A DNA stretch of 64,000 bases from JAVJQS01 sp040218815 (lineage in GTDB: Bacteria > Bacteroidota > Bacteroidia > Flavobacteriales_E > Vicingaceae). The position numbers and the translations under genes were made by a program. A model generated the notes under the pieces. It saw only the letters and a list, made by a program, of their open reading frames with translations. It did no database searches and was not told the origin of the DNA. Of this stretch, positions 18,073 through 25,389 are shown piece by piece (within the stretch, counting starts at the first letter, position 1; each line of letters starts with the position of its first letter). The stretch covers positions 309,331-373,330 of the forward strand of contig JAVJQS010000015.1 of NCBI GenBank assembly GCA_040218815.1, read 5' to 3'.

Positions 18073-18702
18073 ATGCATCAAATACTTCCAACCAGCTATT
18101 TCGGTTCAATTTTTCAGTTTGCACTAATTGTACAACATAAAAATTACCAAGTTGATGCTTATGAACATTTTATTAAGCAGTCTTATCGAAACCGTTGTGA
18201 AATAGCCGGAGCAAATGGCAGCTTGAAATTAATTGTGCCATTGGAAAAGTGGAAGAATCATTGTCAAACTAGAGATATTAAGATAAGTCATGATGAAAAT
18301 TGGCAAATTCAGCATTGGCGATCGATAGAATCTGCTTATCGTACTTCGCCCTATTTCGAATTTTATGAAGATGACTTAAAACCGCTTTTCTTCTTGGAAG
18401 AAAGCCACCTATTGGAATACAATCTACAAGTTGAAGCTGAACTTAAGGCCTTGTTGCAAATTGGTACCGAACAGCAACTGACTGAATCTTACGAAGCAAG
18501 TTCTCCAGATTGGCGGACAATTATTCATCCAAAGAATAATAAACTATTAGAAAAAGTTGACTTCCCAAATTATATTCAAGTGTTTGAAAGTAAATTTGGA
18601 TTCATTCCTAATTTAAGTATACTCGATTTAATATTTAATTTAGGACCTAACAGCAAAAATTACCTAGAAAACATTAGTTTAGAAGCATGGCAAAAAAAAT
18701 AG
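18073..18702 (+). CDS. WbqC-like family protein
   Basis: A 209-residue cytosolic protein of the WbqC family (PF08889). The N-terminal LPTSYFGSIFQFALI, the SYRNRCEIAGANG segment, and ISHDENWQIQHWRSIESAYRTSPYFEFY are the family's hallmarks. Members occur in O-antigen and other surface-sugar loci, and in Bacteroidota next to unrelated genes. The biochemical role is not firmly known. Its last codons overlap the start of the carboxylase gene by 16 nt, which suggests translational coupling. Confidence 0.85.
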   Translation: MHQILPTSYFGSIFQFALIVQHKNYQVDAYEHFIKQSYRNRCEIAGANGSLKLIVPLEKWKNHCQTRDIKISHDENWQIQHWRSIESAYRTSPYFEFYEDDLKPLFFLEESHLLEYNLQVEAELKALLQIGTEQQLTESYEASSPDWRTIIHPKNNKLLEKVDFPNYIQVFESKFGFIPNLSILDLIFNLGPNSKNYLENISLEAWQKK

Positions 18703-20327
18703 ACATCGAAGAAAGTAAAAATGACGATAGCATTCGCTTGCTGATTTCCGAGTTAAAGCAGAAGCAAGAAAAAATCAACCTTGGTGGCGGAAAATCGAAA
18801 ATTGAAAAGCAACACAAAAAAGGCAAGTTAACTGCTCGTGAACGTATTGATTTTTTGCTGGACAGTAAAAAAAATGTTATTGAAATTGGCTCTTTCGTTG
18901 GAGAAGGAATGTATGAAGAATACGGTGGTTGTCCTTCGGGTGGAGTAGTGGTGAAGATTGGCTATGTTTCTGGAAAACTTTGTATTGTTGTAGCCAATGA
19001 TGCTACAGTAAAAGCTGGCGCGTGGTTTCCAATAACCGCTAAAAAGAACCTAAGAGCACAAGAAATATCAATTGAGAATAAATTACCAATCATCTATCTA
19101 GTTGACAGTGCTGGGGTATTCTTGCCCATGCAAGATGAAATTTTTCCCGATAAAGAACACTTTGGAAGAATGTTTCGAAACAATGCGGTGATGTCTTCCA
19201 TGGGAATCACACAAATTGCCGCAGTAATGGGCAGTTGTGTTGCTGGAGGGGCTTATCTTCCAATTATGAGTGATGAGGCACTTATTGTTGAAAAAACAGG
19301 CTCCATCTTTCTAGCTGGTTCTTATTTAGTAAAGGCGGCAATAGGGGAGAGTGTGGATAACGAAACCTTAGGTGGTGCAACCACGCATTGTGAAATTTCA
19401 GGGGTAACGGATTATAAAAGTAAAGACGACAAAGACTGTTTGACATCCATAAAAAACATTATGGATAAAATTGGTGCAGCAGAAAATGCAGGATTTAGTC
19501 GAAAAAAGTCTCAAAAACCAAAAGTTGAAGAAAAAGCACTATACTCCCAAATTCCGTACGACAGAAACAAGCAATATGATGTAAAAGAGATTATCAACTG
19601 CTTAGTGGATAACAGTGAGTTTGAAGAATACAAGGCTTTATTTGGTAAAACCATCGTTTGCGGTTATGCGCGTATCGAAGGCTGGGCAGTGGGAATTGTT
19701 GCTAATCAGCGCCAATTAGTGAAGACCAAAAAGGGAGAAACGAGGTTTGGAGGTGTTATTTATTCTGATTCAGCTGATAAAGCAGCACGATTTATCATGA
19801 ATTGTAACCAAAAGAAAATACCCCTAGTTTTTCTACAAGATGTAACTGGATTTATGGTGGGTTCAAAATCTGAGCATGGTGGCATCATTAAAGATGGCGC
19901 AAAAATGGTGAATGCTATGGCGAACTCTGTTGTTCCAAAGTTTACCATTGTGATGGGCAACAGTTATGGTGCAGGAAATTATGCCATGTGCGGAAAAGCC
20001 TATGATCCAAGATTAATTGCCGCTTGGCCTACAGCCAATATTGCTGTAATGAGCGGAGCTTCCGCAGCTAAAACGCTATTGCAAATAAAAGTAGCAACAT
20101 TAGAAGCCAAAGGTGAAAAAATAACTGAAGATGATAAAGCTAAATTCCTAAAAGAAATTACTGACCGATATAATAAACAAACTTCTCCTTATTATGCAGC
20201 TGCACGTTTATGGGTTGACAATGTGATTGATCCACTAGACACTCGAACATGGATATCTATGGGCATTGAAGCAGCTAATCAAACACCAATTGAAAAGCCT
20301 TACAATGTGGGGGTATTGCAAACTTAA
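18687..20327 (+). CDS. Acyl-CoA carboxylase, carboxyltransferase (beta) subunit
   Basis: A 546-residue biotin-dependent carboxyltransferase that moves CO2 from carboxybiotin to an acyl-CoA. KGKLTARERIDFLLD near residue 47 is the family start. IYLVDSAGVFLPMQ with FPDKEHFGRMF, and AVMGSCVAGGAYLPIMSDE, are closer to methylcrotonyl-CoA carboxylase beta subunits than to acetyl-CoA carboxylase. The second oxyanion-hole region is VMGNSYGAGNYAMCG. The substrate could be methylcrotonyl-, propionyl- or another acyl-CoA. The biotin carboxylase/BCCP (alpha) gene is not here. Confidence 0.9.
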   Translation: MAKKIDIEESKNDDSIRLLISELKQKQEKINLGGGKSKIEKQHKKGKLTARERIDFLLDSKKNVIEIGSFVGEGMYEEYGGCPSGGVVVKIGYVSGKLCIVVANDATVKAGAWFPITAKKNLRAQEISIENKLPIIYLVDSAGVFLPMQDEIFPDKEHFGRMFRNNAVMSSMGITQIAAVMGSCVAGGAYLPIMSDEALIVEKTGSIFLAGSYLVKAAIGESVDNETLGGATTHCEISGVTDYKSKDDKDCLTSIKNIMDKIGAAENAGFSRKKSQKPKVEEKALYSQIPYDRNKQYDVKEIINCLVDNSEFEEYKALFGKTIVCGYARIEGWAVGIVANQRQLVKTKKGETRFGGVIYSDSADKAARFIMNCNQKKIPLVFLQDVTGFMVGSKSEHGGIIKDGAKMVNAMANSVVPKFTIVMGNSYGAGNYAMCGKAYDPRLIAAWPTANIAVMSGASAAKTLLQIKVATLEAKGEKITEDDKAKFLKEITDRYNKQTSPYYAAARLWVDNVIDPLDTRTWISMGIEAANQTPIEKPYNVGVLQT

Positions 20328-20337
20328 TTGAATAGCC

Positions 20338-21048
20338 ATGAGTGCTTATGGACGAATAAATCGAGGTCGGAGACCTATTGGGTATTTTGCCGAGTTCTTA
20401 ATAATTATTGCAGGCATTACCGTTTCTTTTTTTCTAAATGAATGGAGAGAAACAAAGAAAACCGAGCAAAAGAAAATAAACTTGCTCCAAGAAATTAGCA
20501 ATGATTTAGTCCGTGACACCACGCTTTTAAGCTATTCAGTTGATTTGTATAAAACCTTACTGGCTTCTCATGACTCCCTTCTTGCGGAGCGAAAGGTTGA
20601 ATTAGAGCCTGACAGTTTAGATATTTATGTAGATCATATCGTTTCTTATTTTCCTTTTCAGGAGACACAGAACACCTATACGAAAATTTCGAGTGACCCC
20701 AACCTCGTCATAAATAAAGGGGACACCTTAATAGAGCGCTTTTTACTCATACACAACCAATTGTATAAATTGGCTCATGAATGGGCTTACATTGAGAAAG
20801 ACTTTGTACTCAACCAAATGATTCCTTACATAGATCAGCATGCACCTTTTTTATACCCACCTCCTCCTAATAAGTCGTTTAAGGGTGAGGTTTTCTATAC
20901 ACTAAAAAAGGAGGATTCATTCATGAATCTTTTAAAATCAGGCCGTAGTTACAAGTCAGCAATGTTACAAGTAAATCAATCCATTTTAGCACAAGTCGTT
21001 CAGTTTAAACAAATGGTAGATGATCGCTTAGCACAAGTAGAGGAGTGA
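20338..21048 (+). CDS. DUF6090 family membrane-anchored protein
   Basis: A 236-residue protein with a short basic N-terminus, one transmembrane helix at about residues 17-34 (YFAEFLIIIAGITVSFFLN) and a long helical soluble domain, probably periplasmic. The helix followed by EWRETKKTEQKKINLLQEISNDL is typical of DUF6090 proteins, which are abundant in marine Bacteroidota. The function is unknown. It ends in a GTGA overlap with the TauE-like gene, so the two are likely coupled. Confidence 0.7.
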   Translation: MSAYGRINRGRRPIGYFAEFLIIIAGITVSFFLNEWRETKKTEQKKINLLQEISNDLVRDTTLLSYSVDLYKTLLASHDSLLAERKVELEPDSLDIYVDHIVSYFPFQETQNTYTKISSDPNLVINKGDTLIERFLLIHNQLYKLAHEWAYIEKDFVLNQMIPYIDQHAPFLYPPPPNKSFKGEVFYTLKKEDSFMNLLKSGRSYKSAMLQVNQSILAQVVQFKQMVDDRLAQVEE

Positions 21049-21770
21049 CTTATATTATTTTATTTTTAGTTGGAATTTTCGCCTACATTGTTAGTACACT
21101 CGCTGGTGGAGGTGGTGCTTTATTATTATTGCCAATTGTAGGGTTTTATTTAAGCCCTTCTGTTGTAGCACCAGTGGTCAACTTGGGAAATATGATTGGC
21201 CGCCCTGTGCGTCTTTATCTTTTTTGGAAGGACATACAGTGGAATATAGTGCTTTATTATGTCCCATCTGCCATTTTAGGATCAATAATCGGGGGCTTAA
21301 TTTTTGTTCAATTAAATGCCGACTGGATTCAAGTGCTATTGGGAGTATTTTTGATAAGCACCGTCTTTCAATACCGTTTTGGTAAAAAGAAAGTGTCCTT
21401 TAAAATGCGCAAGCAATATTTTATTCCATTAGGCTTTGGAGTAAGTATAGTTTCTACTTTATTTGGTGCAACGGGGCCTATTCTCAATCCTTTTTACCTG
21501 AACATAGGCTTGCTTAAAGAAAAAATGATTGCCACAAAAACGGCTAATTCATTTTTTGCAGGCATTGCCCAATTGGGTACTTATGCTTTTTTAGGAGCAC
21601 TCCACGGTGAGCTTTGGATGTATGGTTTCGCCATAGGCTTAGGTGCAACAATCGGTAATATTTTCGGAAAGAGAGTGCTGAAAAAAATGAGTGATGAGTT
21701 GTTTCGAAAGTTGGTGATCATCCTAATGATGATTAGTGGAGTAGTGATGATTTTAAAGCAAATTATCTAA
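21045..21770 (+). CDS. TSUP family transporter (TauE/SafE)
   Basis: A 241-residue membrane protein with about eight hydrophobic helices. The N-terminal STLAGGGGALLLLPIV and the mirrored SIVSTLFGATGPILNPF near residue 135 are the duplicated signatures of the TauE/SafE family, whose members export sulfite, sulfoacetate or other organic anions. The start codon is GTG and overlaps the stop of the preceding gene. The substrate is not predictable from this context. Confidence 0.88.
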   Translation: MTYIILFLVGIFAYIVSTLAGGGGALLLLPIVGFYLSPSVVAPVVNLGNMIGRPVRLYLFWKDIQWNIVLYYVPSAILGSIIGGLIFVQLNADWIQVLLGVFLISTVFQYRFGKKKVSFKMRKQYFIPLGFGVSIVSTLFGATGPILNPFYLNIGLLKEKMIATKTANSFFAGIAQLGTYAFLGALHGELWMYGFAIGLGATIGNIFGKRVLKKMSDELFRKLVIILMMISGVVMILKQII

Positions 21771-22438
21771 GGGGTAAATTCAATCAATCGAGTCGTGGCA
21801 TCATACCCACTTCTGATGTCACCATTCAGCTCTGTTTCCAGCTGCTTATCTTTTCTATAAATCAAGCCAACACCTCTGGCGTACTTTTCCTCTGTAAAAA
21901 ACTGTTGAATGCGATTAAACTCATCTTCTTGCAATACTGTTACTATCGATGGGTAGTTTTGTTGGTTGATTGTTTCAGCTTGATTAACAGATGTGTAGCT
22001 AAATTCCAACTCATCTTTTGTGTTTAATAAATTGCCGTCCCACTCTTTTCCTTTCTCAGGAGGAAAAACCAGTAGGACAGTGGCAATATTGTTGTCTGTT
22101 CTTACATAGCGGGTTTTATTTTTGCGACTTGAAAAAACGCGAATTAACTTCCAGTCAATTGAATCATTTGTTCGTTGACTGAGTTCAATTCGATAAGCTT
22201 CAGCCCCTGCATCATCTAAAAAGGAACTAACAACCTCTTCTTTCTGTTGGAACGAAATGGTATCACTACTGCTGTTAAAATCATCATAAATAATAGAGTC
22301 AATTTGAAAAATACTACTCTGACCAATTGCTATAGGAGCGTAATCATAACCATAATCAATGTCAAATTCTTCATTTTCATCATCTTTGCATGCGAAGAGC
22401 ATTAAAAAAGTAAAAAGAAGTAAAAATCGATTTTTCAA
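21767..22438 (-). CDS. Hypothetical lipoprotein
   Basis: A 223-residue protein with a lipoprotein signal: MKNRFLLLFTFLMLFAC, lipidated Cys at residue 17, followed by an acidic KDDENEEFDIDYGYD linker. Asp and Glu next to Cys are the surface-export type of signal in several Bacteroidota. The body is probably beta-rich. I do not recognise a family. The start codon is TTG; the signal peptide requires it. It follows yitT by 20 nt and overlaps the convergent TauE gene by 4 nt. Confidence 0.65.
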   Translation of the reverse strand: MKNRFLLLFTFLMLFACKDDENEEFDIDYGYDYAPIAIGQSSIFQIDSIIYDDFNSSSDTISFQQKEEVVSSFLDDAGAEAYRIELSQRTNDSIDWKLIRVFSSRKNKTRYVRTDNNIATVLLVFPPEKGKEWDGNLLNTKDELEFSYTSVNQAETINQQNYPSIVTVLQEDEFNRIQQFFTEEKYARGVGLIYRKDKQLETELNGDIRSGYDATTRLIEFTP

Positions 22439-22458
22439 CTGTTAGATAAAATTTAAAG

Positions 22459-23361
22459 TTAATGCAAAGGTCTCTTTTTTATCATTCCCCCTTTTGTATC
22501 TTTTATTGGGTATTGAATAACAAAAGCTTTGGGGTCAATTTTTTCTACCTCCAGCAATACCTTCGATACTTCAAGACGAGTAACCACACAAAATAATATT
22601 TCACGATCGGGTTTTAAGTCTCCACTATCTCCATAGCCGCCATCTGATTTAAATACAGTAATTCCTCTTCCAAGTTTTTCAGAAATGGTGTCCTTAATTA
22701 TTTCGGAGTCTTTAGAAATCATCATTACTCCAATGTACTCCTCAATACCATGAATTATAAAGTCCACAGTTTTAGATGCAGCAAGATAGGTGAGCATGGA
22801 GTACATAGCTGTTTCTAGACTTACAATTAATGCAGCCAATCCAAACAAAATAACATTGAACACAGCGATAAAATCACCCACTGTTAAGTTTGATTTTCTG
22901 CTCACTGAAATTGCGAGTACCTCTGTTCCATCTATTACGGAGCCTCCTCTAATTGATAAGCCAATTCCCGCTCCAAGGAAAAATCCTCCAAAAACGGCTA
23001 TGAGCAATTTATCTTCAGTAAGAGAAGGGAACTGAAGAAAATGGACAAGTGCAGCTAAGGCTAAAATCCCGAGACTACTTTTTATCGCAAAAGAAGGAGA
23101 AACCTGACGATACCCTAATATGATAAAGGGTAAATTAACCAATACAATTAAAGTTGAAAGTCTCAGGCCAGTTAGGATTTGAAGCAATAATGCAACACCC
23201 ATTGCACCTCCATCTAAGAAATGATTTGGAAGTAAAAAGCCTTTGAGGCCAATGCTGGCCATTGCGACACCAAGAATAATAAAGAAAAAATCCTTTACGT
23301 TTCGGCGGTAAACAATGTTCCTCACAAACTCCTTTTCCTTAAGTTTTAGTAATCGTTTCAT
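22459..23361 (-). CDS. YitT family membrane protein
   Basis: A 300-residue protein with five to six N-terminal hydrophobic helices (LKGFLLPNHFLDGGAMGVALLL near residue 40) and a C-terminal DUF2179 domain (YIGVMMISKDSEIIKDTISEKLGRGITVFKSDGGY). This is the YitT/YpjC architecture common in Bacillota and Bacteroidota. Its transport or regulatory role is not defined. It lies 23 nt after mnmA in the same direction. Confidence 0.88.
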   Translation of the reverse strand: MKRLLKLKEKEFVRNIVYRRNVKDFFFIILGVAMASIGLKGFLLPNHFLDGGAMGVALLLQILTGLRLSTLIVLVNLPFIILGYRQVSPSFAIKSSLGILALAALVHFLQFPSLTEDKLLIAVFGGFFLGAGIGLSIRGGSVIDGTEVLAISVSRKSNLTVGDFIAVFNVILFGLAALIVSLETAMYSMLTYLAASKTVDFIIHGIEEYIGVMMISKDSEIIKDTISEKLGRGITVFKSDGGYGDSGDLKPDREILFCVVTRLEVSKVLLEVEKIDPKAFVIQYPIKDTKGGMIKKRPLH

Positions 23362-23384
23362 AGAGTTTTAGAGGTATAAATTAA

Positions 23385-24482
23385 TTATCTACTTATGAAA
23401 CCACCACCAATTAGATCATTCCCTTCATAAAACACAGCAGATTGTCCAGGAGCCACTCCTTTTACCTCACTGAAAAAATCGACTTCAATTTCTCCATCAG
23501 TATTAATGCTTAGGTGACTCATAGTACCACTGTCTTTGTACCTCACTTTTGTTAGCACATCCATATCAGTAGGGATTTTATCGTATTTAATAAGGTTTGG
23601 TGTTCGCACCTTCATGCTTTGCCGTTTAAGATCTTCTTTGTGTCCTAAGACCACCGTATTATCCGAAGGGTTTATGCGCAAAACGTACAAAGGCTCACCT
23701 TTTGCAATGCCCAAGCCTTTTCGTTGTCCTATTGTATAAAATGGGTAACCATCATGCTTACCTAAGATGTTTCCTTTTAAGTCGATAAAATCACCACCTT
23801 TTACCTTTTCTTCAAGGCCTTCAACTTTACGTTTTAAGAATCCTCGGTAATCATTATCAGGAACAAAGCATATTTCATAGCTTTCATTCTTCTTTGCCAA
23901 GTCTTCATGTCCTCTATCTAAGGCCATTTTTCTTATTTCTGGCTTTGTAAACTTTCCTAATGGGAATTTGGTGCGTGCCAAGGCTTCTTGAGATAAACCC
24001 CATAAAACATAAGACTGATCTTTATTTTCATCCTTGCCTTTTGAAATCACATATCGTCCATTTTCCAATCTAACATTGGCGTAATGTCCAGTAGCAATAA
24101 ATTCACAACCCAATTGATCTGCTCTTCTAAGTAGAGCATCCCATTTAATGTGGGTGTTGCAAAGTACACAAGGGTTTGGTGTTCTTCCGGCAGTATATTC
24201 CTCCACAAAATTATCGATAATGAAATCACCAAACTCCTCACGGATATCAATAATCATATGATGAAAACCATAATTAACAGCTAAAATCCGAGCATCGTTA
24301 ATATCGTCTAAACTACAACAGCCTGTTGTTTTTGTATTACCCCCTGAACTGGCATAATCCCAAGTTTTCATCGTAACACCAATCACTTCATAGCCTTCTT
24401 CATGTAACAACATTGCTGTTACAGAACTATCAATACCGCCACTCATGGCAACCAATACTTTTCCTTTGCTTTCTTTACTCAT
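23385..24482 (-). CDS. mnmA: tRNA-specific 2-thiouridylase MnmA
   Basis: A 365-residue enzyme that puts sulfur on C2 of U34 in tRNAs for Lys, Glu and Gln. The PP-loop ATPase motif SGGIDSSVTAMLL is at residues 14-26. The catalytic cysteines are in TPNPCVLCNTHIKW (near residue 104) and YEICFVPD (near 204). GHYAN and SYVLWGL are further family motifs. It overlaps the upstream YwqK-like gene by 8 nt. MnmE, which modifies C5 of the same base, is also in this window. Confidence 0.97.
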   Translation of the reverse strand: MSKESKGKVLVAMSGGIDSSVTAMLLHEEGYEVIGVTMKTWDYASSGGNTKTTGCCSLDDINDARILAVNYGFHHMIIDIREEFGDFIIDNFVEEYTAGRTPNPCVLCNTHIKWDALLRRADQLGCEFIATGHYANVRLENGRYVISKGKDENKDQSYVLWGLSQEALARTKFPLGKFTKPEIRKMALDRGHEDLAKKNESYEICFVPDNDYRGFLKRKVEGLEEKVKGGDFIDLKGNILGKHDGYPFYTIGQRKGLGIAKGEPLYVLRINPSDNTVVLGHKEDLKRQSMKVRTPNLIKYDKIPTDMDVLTKVRYKDSGTMSHLSINTDGEIEVDFFSEVKGVAPGQSAVFYEGNDLIGGGFISR

Positions 24483-25263
24483 ATTTAATCCTCCCGTTCA
24501 AGTCTTCAAACTCTAATACGTCTTTTTTATTCTGCTGAAACTCTTCTGAATCGTCAATTAATTGCTCGGCTTCAGGATTTAATAATCTCCCTTTATCGTA
24601 TTCAAGTACCTTTTCTACTTCCAACAATTCCTTGTAATAAATCCACCTACCATCTCTAGCACCTTTTACATATTTTCCCTTTAAGGTTTTGTTTCCAGAA
24701 ACGTCATAAAAAGTAGAAAGTCCTTCTAGGAAACCATCTTTATAAGTCGCCTCTTGTTTTATGCTACCATCTTCAAAATAAATTTTTAAGGAGCCATTTT
24801 CTAAATCATTTTCAAAGAATATCTCTTCAGCAACTTGCCCATTGCGGTAATAGGTTTTCCAAGGGCCGTATTTTTTCCCTCCGATATAGCCACCTTTTTC
24901 TACTACCACATTATCTTCTCCATAAGCTACCCAAACACTATCTTTTATTTCATTAACGTATTTTCCTGCTGCCATCATGTCACCATTTTGATAATAATGT
25001 GTGGCATAAGTTTCCGTATCATTTTTAAATTTCAACACGCTTTGTAAGTCCCCATTGGAAAAATAATAACGAAAAACATCAAAAGGTTTACCTTCTTTGA
25101 ATTGTCCTTGATACCTCAAATTCCCATTGGGATGGTATGCCCTCCATTGACCAACTTTTTGCTCATTCTTATTGGTTTGGTTCCATAGGCTATCCGATTG
25201 AGCATAAACAAGATTTACGCTCAAGGAAAAAAGTAAAACCAAACAATTCTGAATATTTATCAT
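24475..25263 (-). CDS. YwqK-like MORN-repeat protein (exported)
   Basis: A 262-residue protein with a Sec signal (residues 1-21, ending VNLVYAQ). It is followed by at least six MORN_2-type repeats of the form 'YHPNGNLRYQGQFKEGKP', for example YFSNGDLQSVLKFKND, YYRNGQVAEEIFFEND and YFEDGSIKQEATYKDG. Databases often label this family 'toxin-antitoxin system YwqK family antitoxin', but no toxin is here. In Bacteroidota such proteins are usually periplasmic and uncharacterised. First gene of a four-gene minus-strand run. Confidence 0.8.
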   Translation of the reverse strand: MINIQNCLVLLFSLSVNLVYAQSDSLWNQTNKNEQKVGQWRAYHPNGNLRYQGQFKEGKPFDVFRYYFSNGDLQSVLKFKNDTETYATHYYQNGDMMAAGKYVNEIKDSVWVAYGEDNVVVEKGGYIGGKKYGPWKTYYRNGQVAEEIFFENDLENGSLKIYFEDGSIKQEATYKDGFLEGLSTFYDVSGNKTLKGKYVKGARDGRWIYYKELLEVEKVLEYDKGRLLNPEAEQLIDDSEEFQQNKKDVLEFEDLNGRIKYE

Positions 25264-25270
25264 AAGAGTG

Positions 25271-25278
25271 CAAAGTTA
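25271..25278 (-). promoter_or_regulatory. -7 element of the ywqK-like/mnmA operon
   Basis: TAACTTTG on the minus strand is a perfect TAnnTTTG box ending 7 nt before the ATG at 25263. The predicted leader is only a few bases long. Confidence 0.6.
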
Positions 25279-25389
25279 ATTATTCTGTGCGTTTTAGCGC
25301 GTTTATTGCTTTCAACTATTGTACCAATAAATTTATTGAAAGTGCACTTAAAAATGGAAATTTCTTATGGTTTTACATAAGTTTACTGC

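Noticed and set aside
24475..25263. Toxin-antitoxin system based on the YwqK label
   Set aside because: The protein has a signal peptide and MORN repeats, and no toxin gene is adjacent. The database label is misleading here.
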